From Litoreibacter meonggei (lineage in GTDB: Bacteria; Pseudomonadota; Alphaproteobacteria; Rhodobacterales; Rhodobacteraceae): DNA of 64,000 nucleotides. Each line of letters begins with the position of its first letter. Position 1 is the stretch's first letter. Location: positions 124,001-188,000 of the forward strand of contig NZ_RCCE01000006.1 in assembly GCF_003663885.1 (NCBI RefSeq), read 5' to 3'. Positions 56,687 through 64,000 of this stretch are shown here, one piece after another. The translations under genes were made by a program, and so were the position numbers. The notes under the pieces are model-generated. The model ran no database searches. It was not told the origin of the DNA and worked only from the letters and a program-made list of their open reading frames with translations.

Positions 56687-57568
56687 ATGACCTACCCCGT
56701 GAATATGGACGTCAAACCCATAGTGTCGGCTCATTTCGATGAGGCTACCAACACGATCAGCTACATCGTTCGCGATCCGTCCAGCACCCATTGCGCGATC
56801 ATCGATAGCGTGATGGACATCGACTACGCCGCGGGCCGGATCACATATGATCACGCCGATAAATTGATCGAAGAGATCAAGAGCCAAGGCCTGACATTGG
56901 ACTGGATCATCGAGACCCACGTTCACGCCGACCACCTGAGCGCCGCGCCTTATATCCAAGACAAGCTCGGTGGAAAAATCGGCGTTGGCGAAAAAATCAT
57001 GGTCGTGCAGGAAACCTTCGGCAAGGTCTTCAATGAGGGCACTGAATTCCAGCGCGATGGCTCCCAGTTCGACGCGCTCTTCAAAGACGGTGACACCTAC
57101 ATGGTTGGCAACATGCAGGGTTTCGCGATGTTTACACCCGGTCACACACCTGCATGCATGGTGCACGTAATGGGTGACGCCGCTTTCGCGGGCGACACGC
57201 TGTTCATGCCCGACGGCGGCTCGGCCCGCGCTGACTTCCCCGGCGGAGACGCTGGTGAATTGTATGACAGCATTCAGAAAGTTCTATCCTTGCCTGACGA
57301 AACGCGTCTGTTCATGTGTCATGACTATGGCCCCAATGGCCGCGCGATTGAGTGGGAAACTACTGTCGCCGAGCAAAAGGCCAACAACATCCATGTTGGG
57401 GGCGGCAAAACCCGAGAAGAGTTCATAAAGTTCCGCACCGAACGCGATGCTCAGCTTGACATGCCAAAGCTAATCATCCCGTCCCTACAAGTGAACATGC
57501 GCGCCGGGGAAGTGCCAACAGATAAGGACGGCAATCCGATGCTCAAAGTTCCTGTGAATAGCCTCTAA
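56687..57568 (+). CDS. Persulfide dioxygenase (ETHE1/Blh-type MBL-fold)
   Basis: A 293-residue metallo-beta-lactamase-fold protein. The motif THVHADH (residues 77-83), TPGHTPACMVHVMGD and the HDYGPN segment give a mononuclear Fe site. The Blh/ETHE1 group oxidises glutathione persulfide to sulfite. ATG at 56687 follows AGAGAGG; the longer frame overlapping the previous gene is rejected. It stands directly upstream of the SQR fusion, so sulfide would be oxidised to persulfide, then sulfite. Confidence 0.85.
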   Translation: MTYPVNMDVKPIVSAHFDEATNTISYIVRDPSSTHCAIIDSVMDIDYAAGRITYDHADKLIEEIKSQGLTLDWIIETHVHADHLSAAPYIQDKLGGKIGVGEKIMVVQETFGKVFNEGTEFQRDGSQFDALFKDGDTYMVGNMQGFAMFTPGHTPACMVHVMGDAAFAGDTLFMPDGGSARADFPGGDAGELYDSIQKVLSLPDETRLFMCHDYGPNGRAIEWETTVAEQKANNIHVGGGKTREEFIKFRTERDAQLDMPKLIIPSLQVNMRAGEVPTDKDGNPMLKVPVNSL

Positions 57569-57677
57569 GCCACTTTTCACAAAACGACTAGCTGATGCAG
57601 TGATCCGCGCCTCGGAGGACGGGCGCAATTCGGTTGCCAGGGTAACGTGACAAGCCCTTAATGGAGAGAGTTTCGCA

Positions 57678-59351
57678 ATGGATATCAAAACACTCACGGC
57701 TAGCTTATCGGTTAGCCCTCAAATTTCTCCTGAAGACGTCCAGTCAATCAAAGATAAGGGCTTTCGCTCTATCATCTGCAATCGACCGGACGGCGAAGGC
57801 GTGGATCAACCCTCGTTTGACGAGATCGCAGCAGCGGCCAAAAAGCTCGAGCTGGAAACACGCTACATTCCCATCGTAGGTGGCAAAGTCGCGGACGAAG
57901 ACGCAGAGATTTTTGATAACGCCTTAAACGAACTGCCGGGACCAACACTGGCCTACTGCCGCTCAGGTACGCGGTCAGCGACACTATGGTCGCTGGCAAA
58001 AGCAGAAGTTATGGGTGTCGCCGATATCTTAGCCGCGACCAAGTCTGCTGGCTACGACATGGGTGGTGTTGTTCGCCGGATCGTCAATGGTGGCAAGACC
58101 CCCACCAACCGCGCAGATGCAACATATGATGTGGTGATCGTGGGTGCCGGCGCTGCCGGGATCGCTGCCGCTTCCAGCCTACAGTCCCGCAAGTCAGGTC
58201 TGGAAATCGCAATCATCGACCCCGCAGACATCCACTATTATCAACCCGGCTGGACAATGGTTGGCGGCGGTATCTTCGATGCGCCGGACACAGCAAAAAC
58301 AATGGGATCGCTTATCCCGCGCGGCGTTCACTGGATCAAAGCCGCTGTCGCTGCGTTCGAGCCTCACGACAACGCAGTTGTCCTAGATGGATGCCGCGTA
58401 GTGAGATACGCCCGCCTGATAGTGTGTCCGGGTCTCAAGCTTGATTGGCATCGCGTTGAAGGCCTAGTGGAAACGTTGGGCAAGAATGGCGTAACCTCCA
58501 ACTATCGCTATGATCTGGCGCCCTACACGTGGGAATTGGTAAAAAGCATGAACGAGGGCCGCGCAATTTTCACGCAGCCGCCGATGCCAATCAAATGCGC
58601 GGGCGCTCCACAAAAAGCTATGTACCTATCCGGCGATGCGTGGTCCCGTCGCAATGTGCTAAAAGACATCGATATTCAGTTCAATAACGCAGGTGGGGTG
58701 CTGTTCGGAGTAAAAGACTACGTCCCTGCGCTGGAGAAATATGTCGAGAAATATGATGCCTCACTGAATTTCTTTCACAACCTTGTAGCCGTTGATGGTG
58801 CCGCGAAGAAAGCTTGGTTTGATGTTTCCAAGCCCGACACGCCAGTCGAGCGTGTGGAAATGGAATTCGACATGATGCATGTCTGCCCACCCCAAGCTGC
58901 ACCTGACTTTATTCGCGTCTCGCCACTGGCAGATGCGGCGGGTTGGGTCGACGTGGATCAAGCAACCTTACGGCACAAGACATATGACAACGTCTGGTCA
59001 CTAGGCGACGTCATGAACGCACCGAATGCGAAAACTGCCGCCGCCGCGCGAATTCAAGCTCCCATCGTAGCCGAAAACTTGATTGCGGACATCGAAGGGC
59101 GAGCCCCCGTCGCACAGTACAATGGCTACGGCTCCTGCCCGTTGACAGTGGAACGTGGCAAGATCGTGCTTGCAGAGTTCGGCTATGGCGGCACCATGCT
59201 GCCGAGCTTTCCAAGATTTCTGATCGACGGGACCAAACCTTCGCGCGCCGCATGGTTCCTGAAAGAAAAGATGCTTCCACCGATATATTGGAAAGCCATG
59301 CTGCGCGGCCGTGAGTGGATGGCAAAACCTGAAAAAATCGCCACCAGTTGA
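57678..59351 (+). CDS. Phosphatase-like (DUF442) / sulfide:quinone oxidoreductase fusion
   Basis: A 557-residue two-domain protein. The N-terminal 1-140 is a DUF442/tyrosine-phosphatase-like domain with the C94-x5-R motif (YCRSGTRSA). Residues 150 on are an FAD oxidoreductase (VVIVGAGAAGIAAASSL) of SQR type II. C307 (PIKCAGAPQKAMYL) and C487 (YGSCPL) align with the redox cysteines of human SQR, and the C-terminal PIYWKAMLRGREW fits membrane attachment. It oxidises sulfide with quinone. Fusions of this kind occur in Rhodobacteraceae; the phosphatase-like domain may be a sulfurtransferase. Confidence 0.88.
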   Translation: MDIKTLTASLSVSPQISPEDVQSIKDKGFRSIICNRPDGEGVDQPSFDEIAAAAKKLELETRYIPIVGGKVADEDAEIFDNALNELPGPTLAYCRSGTRSATLWSLAKAEVMGVADILAATKSAGYDMGGVVRRIVNGGKTPTNRADATYDVVIVGAGAAGIAAASSLQSRKSGLEIAIIDPADIHYYQPGWTMVGGGIFDAPDTAKTMGSLIPRGVHWIKAAVAAFEPHDNAVVLDGCRVVRYARLIVCPGLKLDWHRVEGLVETLGKNGVTSNYRYDLAPYTWELVKSMNEGRAIFTQPPMPIKCAGAPQKAMYLSGDAWSRRNVLKDIDIQFNNAGGVLFGVKDYVPALEKYVEKYDASLNFFHNLVAVDGAAKKAWFDVSKPDTPVERVEMEFDMMHVCPPQAAPDFIRVSPLADAAGWVDVDQATLRHKTYDNVWSLGDVMNAPNAKTAAAARIQAPIVAENLIADIEGRAPVAQYNGYGSCPLTVERGKIVLAEFGYGGTMLPSFPRFLIDGTKPSRAAWFLKEKMLPPIYWKAMLRGREWMAKPEKIATS

Positions 59352-59358
59352 TTATTCC

Positions 59359-59384
59359 GCCTCCGCCTAATCCCTGGGGGAGGC
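59359..59384 (+). terminator. Weak hairpin after the SQR fusion
   Basis: GCCTCC (59359-59364) pairs with GGAGGC (59379-59384) around a 14-base loop and is followed by TCTT. The stem is short and the T tract is poor, so termination would be partial at most. Confidence 0.3.
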
Positions 59385-59406
59385 TCTTAACACAGACGAG
59401 CCCCTG

Positions 59407-61143
59407 ATGCCAATTCAACTCACTCGGTATTTGCCCATCCTGACTTGGGGTCGGGACTATAATCGCACGACGTTATCGAGCGATTTATTGGCTGCGGTGA
59501 TCGTCACGATCATGCTAATTCCCCAATCCCTGGCCTATGCTCTTTTGGCAGGTTTACCGCCAGAAGCGGGGCTTTACGCTTCCATCGCACCAATCATTCT
59601 ATACGCCATATTTGGTACCAGCCGCGCGTTGGCCGTGGGTCCTGTCGCGGTGGTATCACTGATGACCGCTGCAGCACTTGGCACTATCGCCGAACAAGGG
59701 ACGATGGGCTACGCCGCAGCCGCTTTGGTCCTCGCTGGTTTGTCGGGGGCCATCCTTCTCGGCATGGGGCTGTTTCGCCTCGGGTTCGTCGCAAATTTCC
59801 TGTCCCACCCCGTCATTGCGGGCTTTATCACCGCGTCCGGAATGATCATCGCTGCAAGCCAGTTGAAACACATTCTTGGCATTAACGCCGAGGGGCATAA
59901 CCTGCTGGACTTGCTTATCTCTCTGATTAAGCACTTGCCCGAAACCAATTGGATCACCGCAGTCATAGGCGTCTCAGCCGCAGGTTTTTTGTTCTGGGTC
60001 CGCAAAGGTCTCAAGCCAACCTTGAAGCGTGCAGGCGTGGGCATGAGGGTTGCGGATGTCACAACTAAGGCCGGTCCGGTTGCAGTCGTGGTTCTTTCAA
60101 CTTTTGCTGTTTGGATACTTGGGCTTACAGAATACGGTGTGAAAATCGTGGGAGAAGTCCCGCAAAGCCTCCCTCCGCTTACTCTGCCAATTTTCTCGCC
60201 CGATCTCGTTGGGAAATTGTTGCTGCCTGCATTCTTAATCTCGATCATCGGCTTCGTGGAATCGATTTCCGTTGCACAAACCCTTGCCGCCAAAAAGCGC
60301 CAACGTATTGATCCCGATCAAGAATTGATCGGGCTAGGCGCAGCCAATGTTGCAGCCTCGCTGACAGGTGGATTTCCAGTAACCGGGGGCTTCTCACGTT
60401 CAGTCGTGAACTTTGACGCAGGCGCTGAGACCCCCGCCGCTGGTGCCTTCACTGCTATCGGCCTTGCAATTGCGGCAGTTGCATTAACTCCCCTTATCTT
60501 CTTTCTTCCCAAAGCAACCTTGGCTGCAACCATCATTGTAGCCGTGTTAAGCTTAGTCGATTTCAGCATCCTCAAGCGCAGCTGGACATATTCAAAGGCC
60601 GATTTTGCCGCGGTGCTTGCCACAATACTTTTGACTTTGTCTGTTGGTGTCGAAGCTGGGGTTTCAGCGGGCGTGGGCTTATCTATCCTGCTCCACCTTT
60701 ATAAATCATCACGCCCCCACATTGCTGAAGTGGGCCTGGTCCACGGGACCGAGCATTTCCGCAATGTGCTTAGGCACAAGGTCAAAACTGATCCCAAAGT
60801 CGTTACCCTGCGCGTGGACGAAAGCTTGTATTTCGCCAACGCACGATTCTTGGAGGACAGTATTCAGGACCGCGTGGCGGCAGCCCCAGATGTTCAGCAC
60901 GTAATTCTGCAATGCACCGCAATAAATGAGATTGACCTGAGTGCGCTGGAATCCCTTGAGGCGATCAACAAGCGTCTAGACGAGATGGGCGTGAAGCTAC
61001 ACCTGTCCGAGGTCAAAGGCCCCGTCATGGATAGGCTGGAAACGTCACACTTTCTTGACGACCTGACCGGTCAGGTATTCCTGACCCAGTATGAAGCGGC
61101 GCATGTCGCATTGGAACGCTGCCAGAAGATCAAATCCGGTTAG
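59407..61143 (+). CDS. SulP family inorganic anion transporter
   Basis: A 578-residue secondary transporter with about eleven helices and a C-terminal STAS domain (about residues 440-560, ending HLSEVKGPVMDRLE). The family motifs IPQSLAYALLAGLPPEAGLY and TGGFPVTGGFSRS are intact. It is expected to move sulfate or bicarbonate in symport with Na+ or H+; in this context sulfate or sulfite export is possible. It lies 55 bases after the SQR fusion. Confidence 0.88.
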   Translation: MPIQLTRYLPILTWGRDYNRTTLSSDLLAAVIVTIMLIPQSLAYALLAGLPPEAGLYASIAPIILYAIFGTSRALAVGPVAVVSLMTAAALGTIAEQGTMGYAAAALVLAGLSGAILLGMGLFRLGFVANFLSHPVIAGFITASGMIIAASQLKHILGINAEGHNLLDLLISLIKHLPETNWITAVIGVSAAGFLFWVRKGLKPTLKRAGVGMRVADVTTKAGPVAVVVLSTFAVWILGLTEYGVKIVGEVPQSLPPLTLPIFSPDLVGKLLLPAFLISIIGFVESISVAQTLAAKKRQRIDPDQELIGLGAANVAASLTGGFPVTGGFSRSVVNFDAGAETPAAGAFTAIGLAIAAVALTPLIFFLPKATLAATIIVAVLSLVDFSILKRSWTYSKADFAAVLATILLTLSVGVEAGVSAGVGLSILLHLYKSSRPHIAEVGLVHGTEHFRNVLRHKVKTDPKVVTLRVDESLYFANARFLEDSIQDRVAAAPDVQHVILQCTAINEIDLSALESLEAINKRLDEMGVKLHLSEVKGPVMDRLETSHFLDDLTGQVFLTQYEAAHVALERCQKIKSG

Positions 61144-61173
61144 CACTTGCAAAGCCCCCCTTCAAACATTCAT

Positions 61174-61189
61174 ATTCACTAAATCGAAT
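61174..61189. promoter_or_regulatory. SqrR-type box (ATTC-N8-GAAT)
   Basis: ATTC (61174-61177), 8 bases, GAAT (61186-61189): an exact match to the reported consensus of SqrR, the persulfide-responsive ArsR repressor of Rhodobacter. It lies 16 bases before the ATG of the exported MBL gene, where it would block transcription. It excludes the earlier in-frame ATG (61188), which it overlaps. Confidence 0.65.
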
Positions 61190-61205
61190 GGATGTGGAGG
61201 ATCCT

Positions 61206-62123
61206 ATGAATATTGACCGCAGACTTCTTCTAGCTGGGTTTGGGGGCGTAGCTTTATCTGGGCTTCCTCGTGTTTCACTGGCCGCGACGTCAGCCAAAGT
61301 TGGCACTATGGAAGTTATCAGCGTCAGTGACGGTAATTTGGTTCTACCGGGCGCGATGTTCTTTGACGGGCTTCCCCAAGATGAGCTCGATAGCATACTT
61401 ACTCCGCTCAACATCTCACGGGCCCAAGTAGAGCCACCTTGTAACGTCACGCTACTAAGGCACGAAGATCGTGTTGTTTTGTTCGACGCTGGCTCCGGTG
61501 ACGGCTTCATGCCATCCGCAGGTGCGTTGATCGATAGCCTCGACGCCGTCGGCGTGGCTCCGGATGACATCACCCATCTCGTGTTCACCCACGGTCACCC
61601 CGATCATCTTTGGGGGGTACTCGACGATTTCGATGACCCAGTATTCACCAACGCCGAACACATGATGGGGCAGACCGAGTGGGACTATTGGACCAACCCG
61701 AACACGGTCAACACCATTGGCGATGTCCGCGCGTCCTTCGCTGTTGGTGCTGCACGCAGGCTCGAGGCCGTTGAAGATCGCATGTCGTTCTTTAGCGATG
61801 GCGACGAAGTACTTCCGGGCATTATGGCCCATGCAACTTTCGGCCATACCCCGGGCCACACGTCGTTTGAAGTGCGCTCAGGAACTGATGCACTGCTCGT
61901 AGGCGGGGACGCTATTGGCAATCACCACATCGCTTTTGCCCGACCGGACTGGGCAAGCGGGGCAGATCAAGACCCCGATCTGGGCGCTGTCACCCGCGCG
62001 CGCCTGCTCGACAAGCTGTCTCAGGAAAAGATCACCTTGCTCGGCTTCCATCTACCTGACGGAGGCGTCGGGCGGGTCGAGCGCAAAGATAGCGGATATC
62101 GTTTCGTATCGGAGAACATGTAA
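61206..62123 (+). CDS. Exported MBL-fold metallohydrolase
   Basis: A 305-residue metallo-beta-lactamase-fold protein with a twin-arginine-like signal (DRRLLLAGFGGVALSGL). THGHPDH (residues 128-134) and later FGHTPGHT and GGDAIGNH complete a full metal site. GGAGG precedes ATG 61206. It overlaps the next gene at TAATG. The substrate is unknown; in sulfur clusters such enzymes may handle polysulfide or thioester compounds. Confidence 0.8.
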   Translation: MNIDRRLLLAGFGGVALSGLPRVSLAATSAKVGTMEVISVSDGNLVLPGAMFFDGLPQDELDSILTPLNISRAQVEPPCNVTLLRHEDRVVLFDAGSGDGFMPSAGALIDSLDAVGVAPDDITHLVFTHGHPDHLWGVLDDFDDPVFTNAEHMMGQTEWDYWTNPNTVNTIGDVRASFAVGAARRLEAVEDRMSFFSDGDEVLPGIMAHATFGHTPGHTSFEVRSGTDALLVGGDAIGNHHIAFARPDWASGADQDPDLGAVTRARLLDKLSQEKITLLGFHLPDGGVGRVERKDSGYRFVSENM

Positions 62124-63070
62124 TGAAGAAGAGTTTTCTGCTCGCCGCCCTTGCCCTGTCAAGCACCGCACATGCAAGCGAGGAAATCGCGGACAAATAC
62201 CCAAACTCGCTTTTGTACGATAAGCCTTTCGAGGTGATCCCCGGCGTGTTCTCCGCCATTGGGGCAACCGCCCCGCCGACTTATGAAAACTCCGGTCACA
62301 ACAACAACCTGAGTTTTATCATCACCGGCGACGGCGTTATCGTTGTGAATGGTGGCGCAGCCTATTCATTAGCCAAAGCGCTACATGACGAAATCCGCGC
62401 GTTGACGGACCAGCCGGTTAAATTGGTATTCAACGAGAACGGCCAAGGCCACGCAGTATTGGGCAACAACTATTGGACCGAGCAGGGCATCCCCGTGGTC
62501 GCCCATCAAGAAGCCGCTGACGAGGTCGAGGAGTATGGCGGTTCCATCCTCGAGGGGATGAAACGGTACAATCGCGACAAAGCCCAAGGCACCAAGATCC
62601 AAGGTCCAACTGTCACATTTGAAGATGAGTACATCGTCGATATGGGCGATTTCCATATCGAAGCACGCTATCTTGGCCCCGCCCACAGCCCCGGCGACAT
62701 CGTGATCTGGCTGCCTGAACAAAGTCTGGTCATCTCCGGCGATATGGCATTCCATGAACGCATGCTACCCATCTTCGAGCATACTTATACCGCCGACTGG
62801 CTGGATACTTGGGACACCGAATTCGAGGCTCTCGGAGCGACCTACGTTATACCGGGCCACGGCCATCCCACCAATATGGATCAGGTGCGCCGATACACGA
62901 AAGACTATCTGGTTTACCTTCGGGGCAAAGTCGGAGAGTTGATTGAAGAAGGCGGCGGCCTCGCAGAAGCCTATTATGTGGATCAATCACCCTACAAAAA
63001 ATTGGACACGTTCGAAGAGCTTGCGACAAAAAACGCTGGCCGCGTTTTCGAGCAAATGGAATTCGAATAG
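62123..63070 (+). CDS. Exported MBL-fold protein with altered metal motif
   Basis: A 315-residue exported protein (signal peptide to about residue 18, ending AHA) of the MBL fold. The HxHxDH site is replaced by NENGQGHA (residues 104-111): the two first histidines become Asn and Gln and the aspartate becomes His. H188 (GPAHSPGD), D207 (ISGDMAF) and H246/H248 (PGHGHP) remain. The fold is otherwise intact. It is coupled to the previous gene. Whether it binds one metal or has lost catalysis is open. Similar variants probably exist in related species. Confidence 0.78.
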   Translation: MKKSFLLAALALSSTAHASEEIADKYPNSLLYDKPFEVIPGVFSAIGATAPPTYENSGHNNNLSFIITGDGVIVVNGGAAYSLAKALHDEIRALTDQPVKLVFNENGQGHAVLGNNYWTEQGIPVVAHQEAADEVEEYGGSILEGMKRYNRDKAQGTKIQGPTVTFEDEYIVDMGDFHIEARYLGPAHSPGDIVIWLPEQSLVISGDMAFHERMLPIFEHTYTADWLDTWDTEFEALGATYVIPGHGHPTNMDQVRRYTKDYLVYLRGKVGELIEEGGGLAEAYYVDQSPYKKLDTFEELATKNAGRVFEQMEFE

Positions 63071-63076
63071 ATTTTC

Positions 63077-64000
63077 CTAAACTGCGACTGCATCACGGCG
63101 TGAGATGCGACCCATCACAAGGTGGGTCGCCATCGCTCCGACCCACATAAAGAACACCGCAACCCATGCGGTTATTGCAAAAATCGCGCCTCCAGACATG
63201 CCCGCACCAACTGCGCAGCCACCGGCAAGCATGCTACCAAACCCCATCAGAGCCGCCCCTATCAAGTAACGCTCCATTGGAGTGTCTGGCCCGAAGCGTT
63301 CAATATGCGCTTCACGAGTCAGGATGGCCATGGACATCGCGCCAACGAAAACGCCAGGTACCAAACCTACTCCGAAGCCAAGGGGTAACTTCGTGCTGTT
63401 GACCAGTCCCATGAGCGTATCAGTGGACGGCCCTGTGAACGTGACTGATGAAATAGCAATCACTTCGAAGGAGCTTTGGGCGATCGCGTATGTCAACAAC
63501 CAACCTAGTCCCACGGCACCTCCAACAATCGCGGCAGCGACAGCGTGACTTACACGCACTTCAGAGCGGTGGGCTAGCCAGAACCCGGACGCTAGAGCTA
63601 ACGCCGCGCCGGTAGCCGCAACAGGGGATGACATATCAAGCTGGCTTAGCAGGCTTCGTGCTTGACCACCCGGAACAAGCCAAAGCCCAGCCAGCGCCTC
63701 CCGCACGGGGGCCAGCGCCCCCCTTAAGGACGCTTGTGCCACGAGCGTGAGTACAAGCCCGGTGACAATTGCGCGAAGATTTCCCGTCGCAGACAGCACC
63801 AGCAATCTGCTCGCACATCCACGCGCAAGGATCATGCCACACCCAAACATCAAACCGCCGATGATTGCACCAGACATACTGCCCGTCGCTGCAAGTTGCC
63901 GCGACTCGGACACGTCGAGAATGCCTAGAGAAATGCTCACCTGCACAAGCAAAACACCCGCGCTAAAGGCAATGAACCAGATTGAGATACGGGGGCCGAA
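63077..64000 (-). CDS. YeeE/YedE full-length sulfur-compound transporter (partial)
   Basis: The frame is open to the window edge, so at least 307 C-terminal residues are seen. About eight helices and two relay loops, LMFGCGMILARGCASRLLVL and SMLAGGCAVGAGMSGGAIFA, show the full-length YeeE/YedE type for thiosulfate or related import. It converges on the MBL gene pair. The start codon is outside the window. Compared with the half-size pair at 55803-56672, this is a single-chain paralogue. Confidence 0.83.
   Translation of the reverse strand, partial: FGPRISIWFIAFSAGVLLVQVSISLGILDVSESRQLAATGSMSGAIIGGLMFGCGMILARGCASRLLVLSATGNLRAIVTGLVLTLVAQASLRGALAPVREALAGLWLVPGGQARSLLSQLDMSSPVAATGAALALASGFWLAHRSEVRVSHAVAAAIVGGAVGLGWLLTYAIAQSSFEVIAISSVTFTGPSTDTLMGLVNSTKLPLGFGVGLVPGVFVGAMSMAILTREAHIERFGPDTPMERYLIGAALMGFGSMLAGGCAVGAGMSGGAIFAITAWVAVFFMWVGAMATHLVMGRISRRDAVAV

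Overview
The window reads as a chromosomal segment of a marine alphaproteobacterium of the family Rhodobacteraceae (Roseobacter group). The evidence is the gene content and order: an Mcl1-type malyl-CoA lyase, phaA-phaB, ftsE-ftsX-plsC, a TIGR02302 protein beside lysA, ccoNOQP and ccoGHIS with fnrL and hemN, a TRAP transporter, and a persulfide dioxygenase/sulfide:quinone reductase island. Alphaproteobacterial operator types (FnrL, CtrA, LexA and SqrR-like sites) agree with this. I cannot resolve the genus. Coding density is high and nearly all genes look intact. I saw no rRNA, tRNA, CRISPR array, insertion sequence or prophage.

Layout. 1-9.5 kb: PatB-type lyase, a ybbA/ybbP-like ABC exporter divergent from a tesA-like esterase, malyl-CoA lyase, an AraC/GyrI regulator, accA and a flavin-binding oxidase-fold protein. 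8.7-16.3 kb: plsC-ftsX-ftsE, a zinc-ribbon membrane protein, the TIGR02302 protein, lysA and a DUF2834 protein. 16.4-24 kb: a PAP2 protein, ETF-ubiquinone oxidoreductase, a TPR protein, ispE, a long-chain polyprenyl diphosphate synthase, DUF2007 and a TrmN6-like methyltransferase. 24-32.7 kb: an EamA exporter with its LysR regulator, phaB-phaA for polyhydroxybutyrate, an EAL phosphodiesterase divergent from tag, gnd and a MATE exporter.

32.7-44.3 kb is a microaerobic respiration block. It holds ccoG-H-I-S, rsgA in opposite orientation, ccoN-O-Q-P, fnrL and hemN, with FNR-type boxes upstream of ccoG, upstream of ccoN and between fnrL and hemN. 44.3-49.8 kb holds 3-hydroxyanthranilate dioxygenase, a three-gene TRAP transporter and a convergent isomerase/dehydrogenase pair.

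50.1-54.8 kb is a tight four-gene nucleotide-sugar operon: gmd, an fcl/colC-like gene, a DegT-family protein with the active-site lysine replaced by histidine (ColD type), and manC. Together these predict GDP-L-colitose, or both GDP-fucose and GDP-colitose.

54.8 kb to the end is a reactive-sulfur island: a Crp/Fnr regulator with a cysteine pair, a DUF2892 membrane protein, two half-size YeeE proteins, persulfide dioxygenase, a phosphatase-like/SQR fusion, a SulP transporter, two exported metallo-beta-lactamase-fold proteins (one with a dismantled metal motif) and a full-length YeeE transporter cut by the window edge. The most unusual non-coding signals are a CtrA box next to a LexA box between the EAL gene and tag, a perfect 10-bp-arm dyad abutting the LysR start codon, and an SqrR-type box in the sulfur island.
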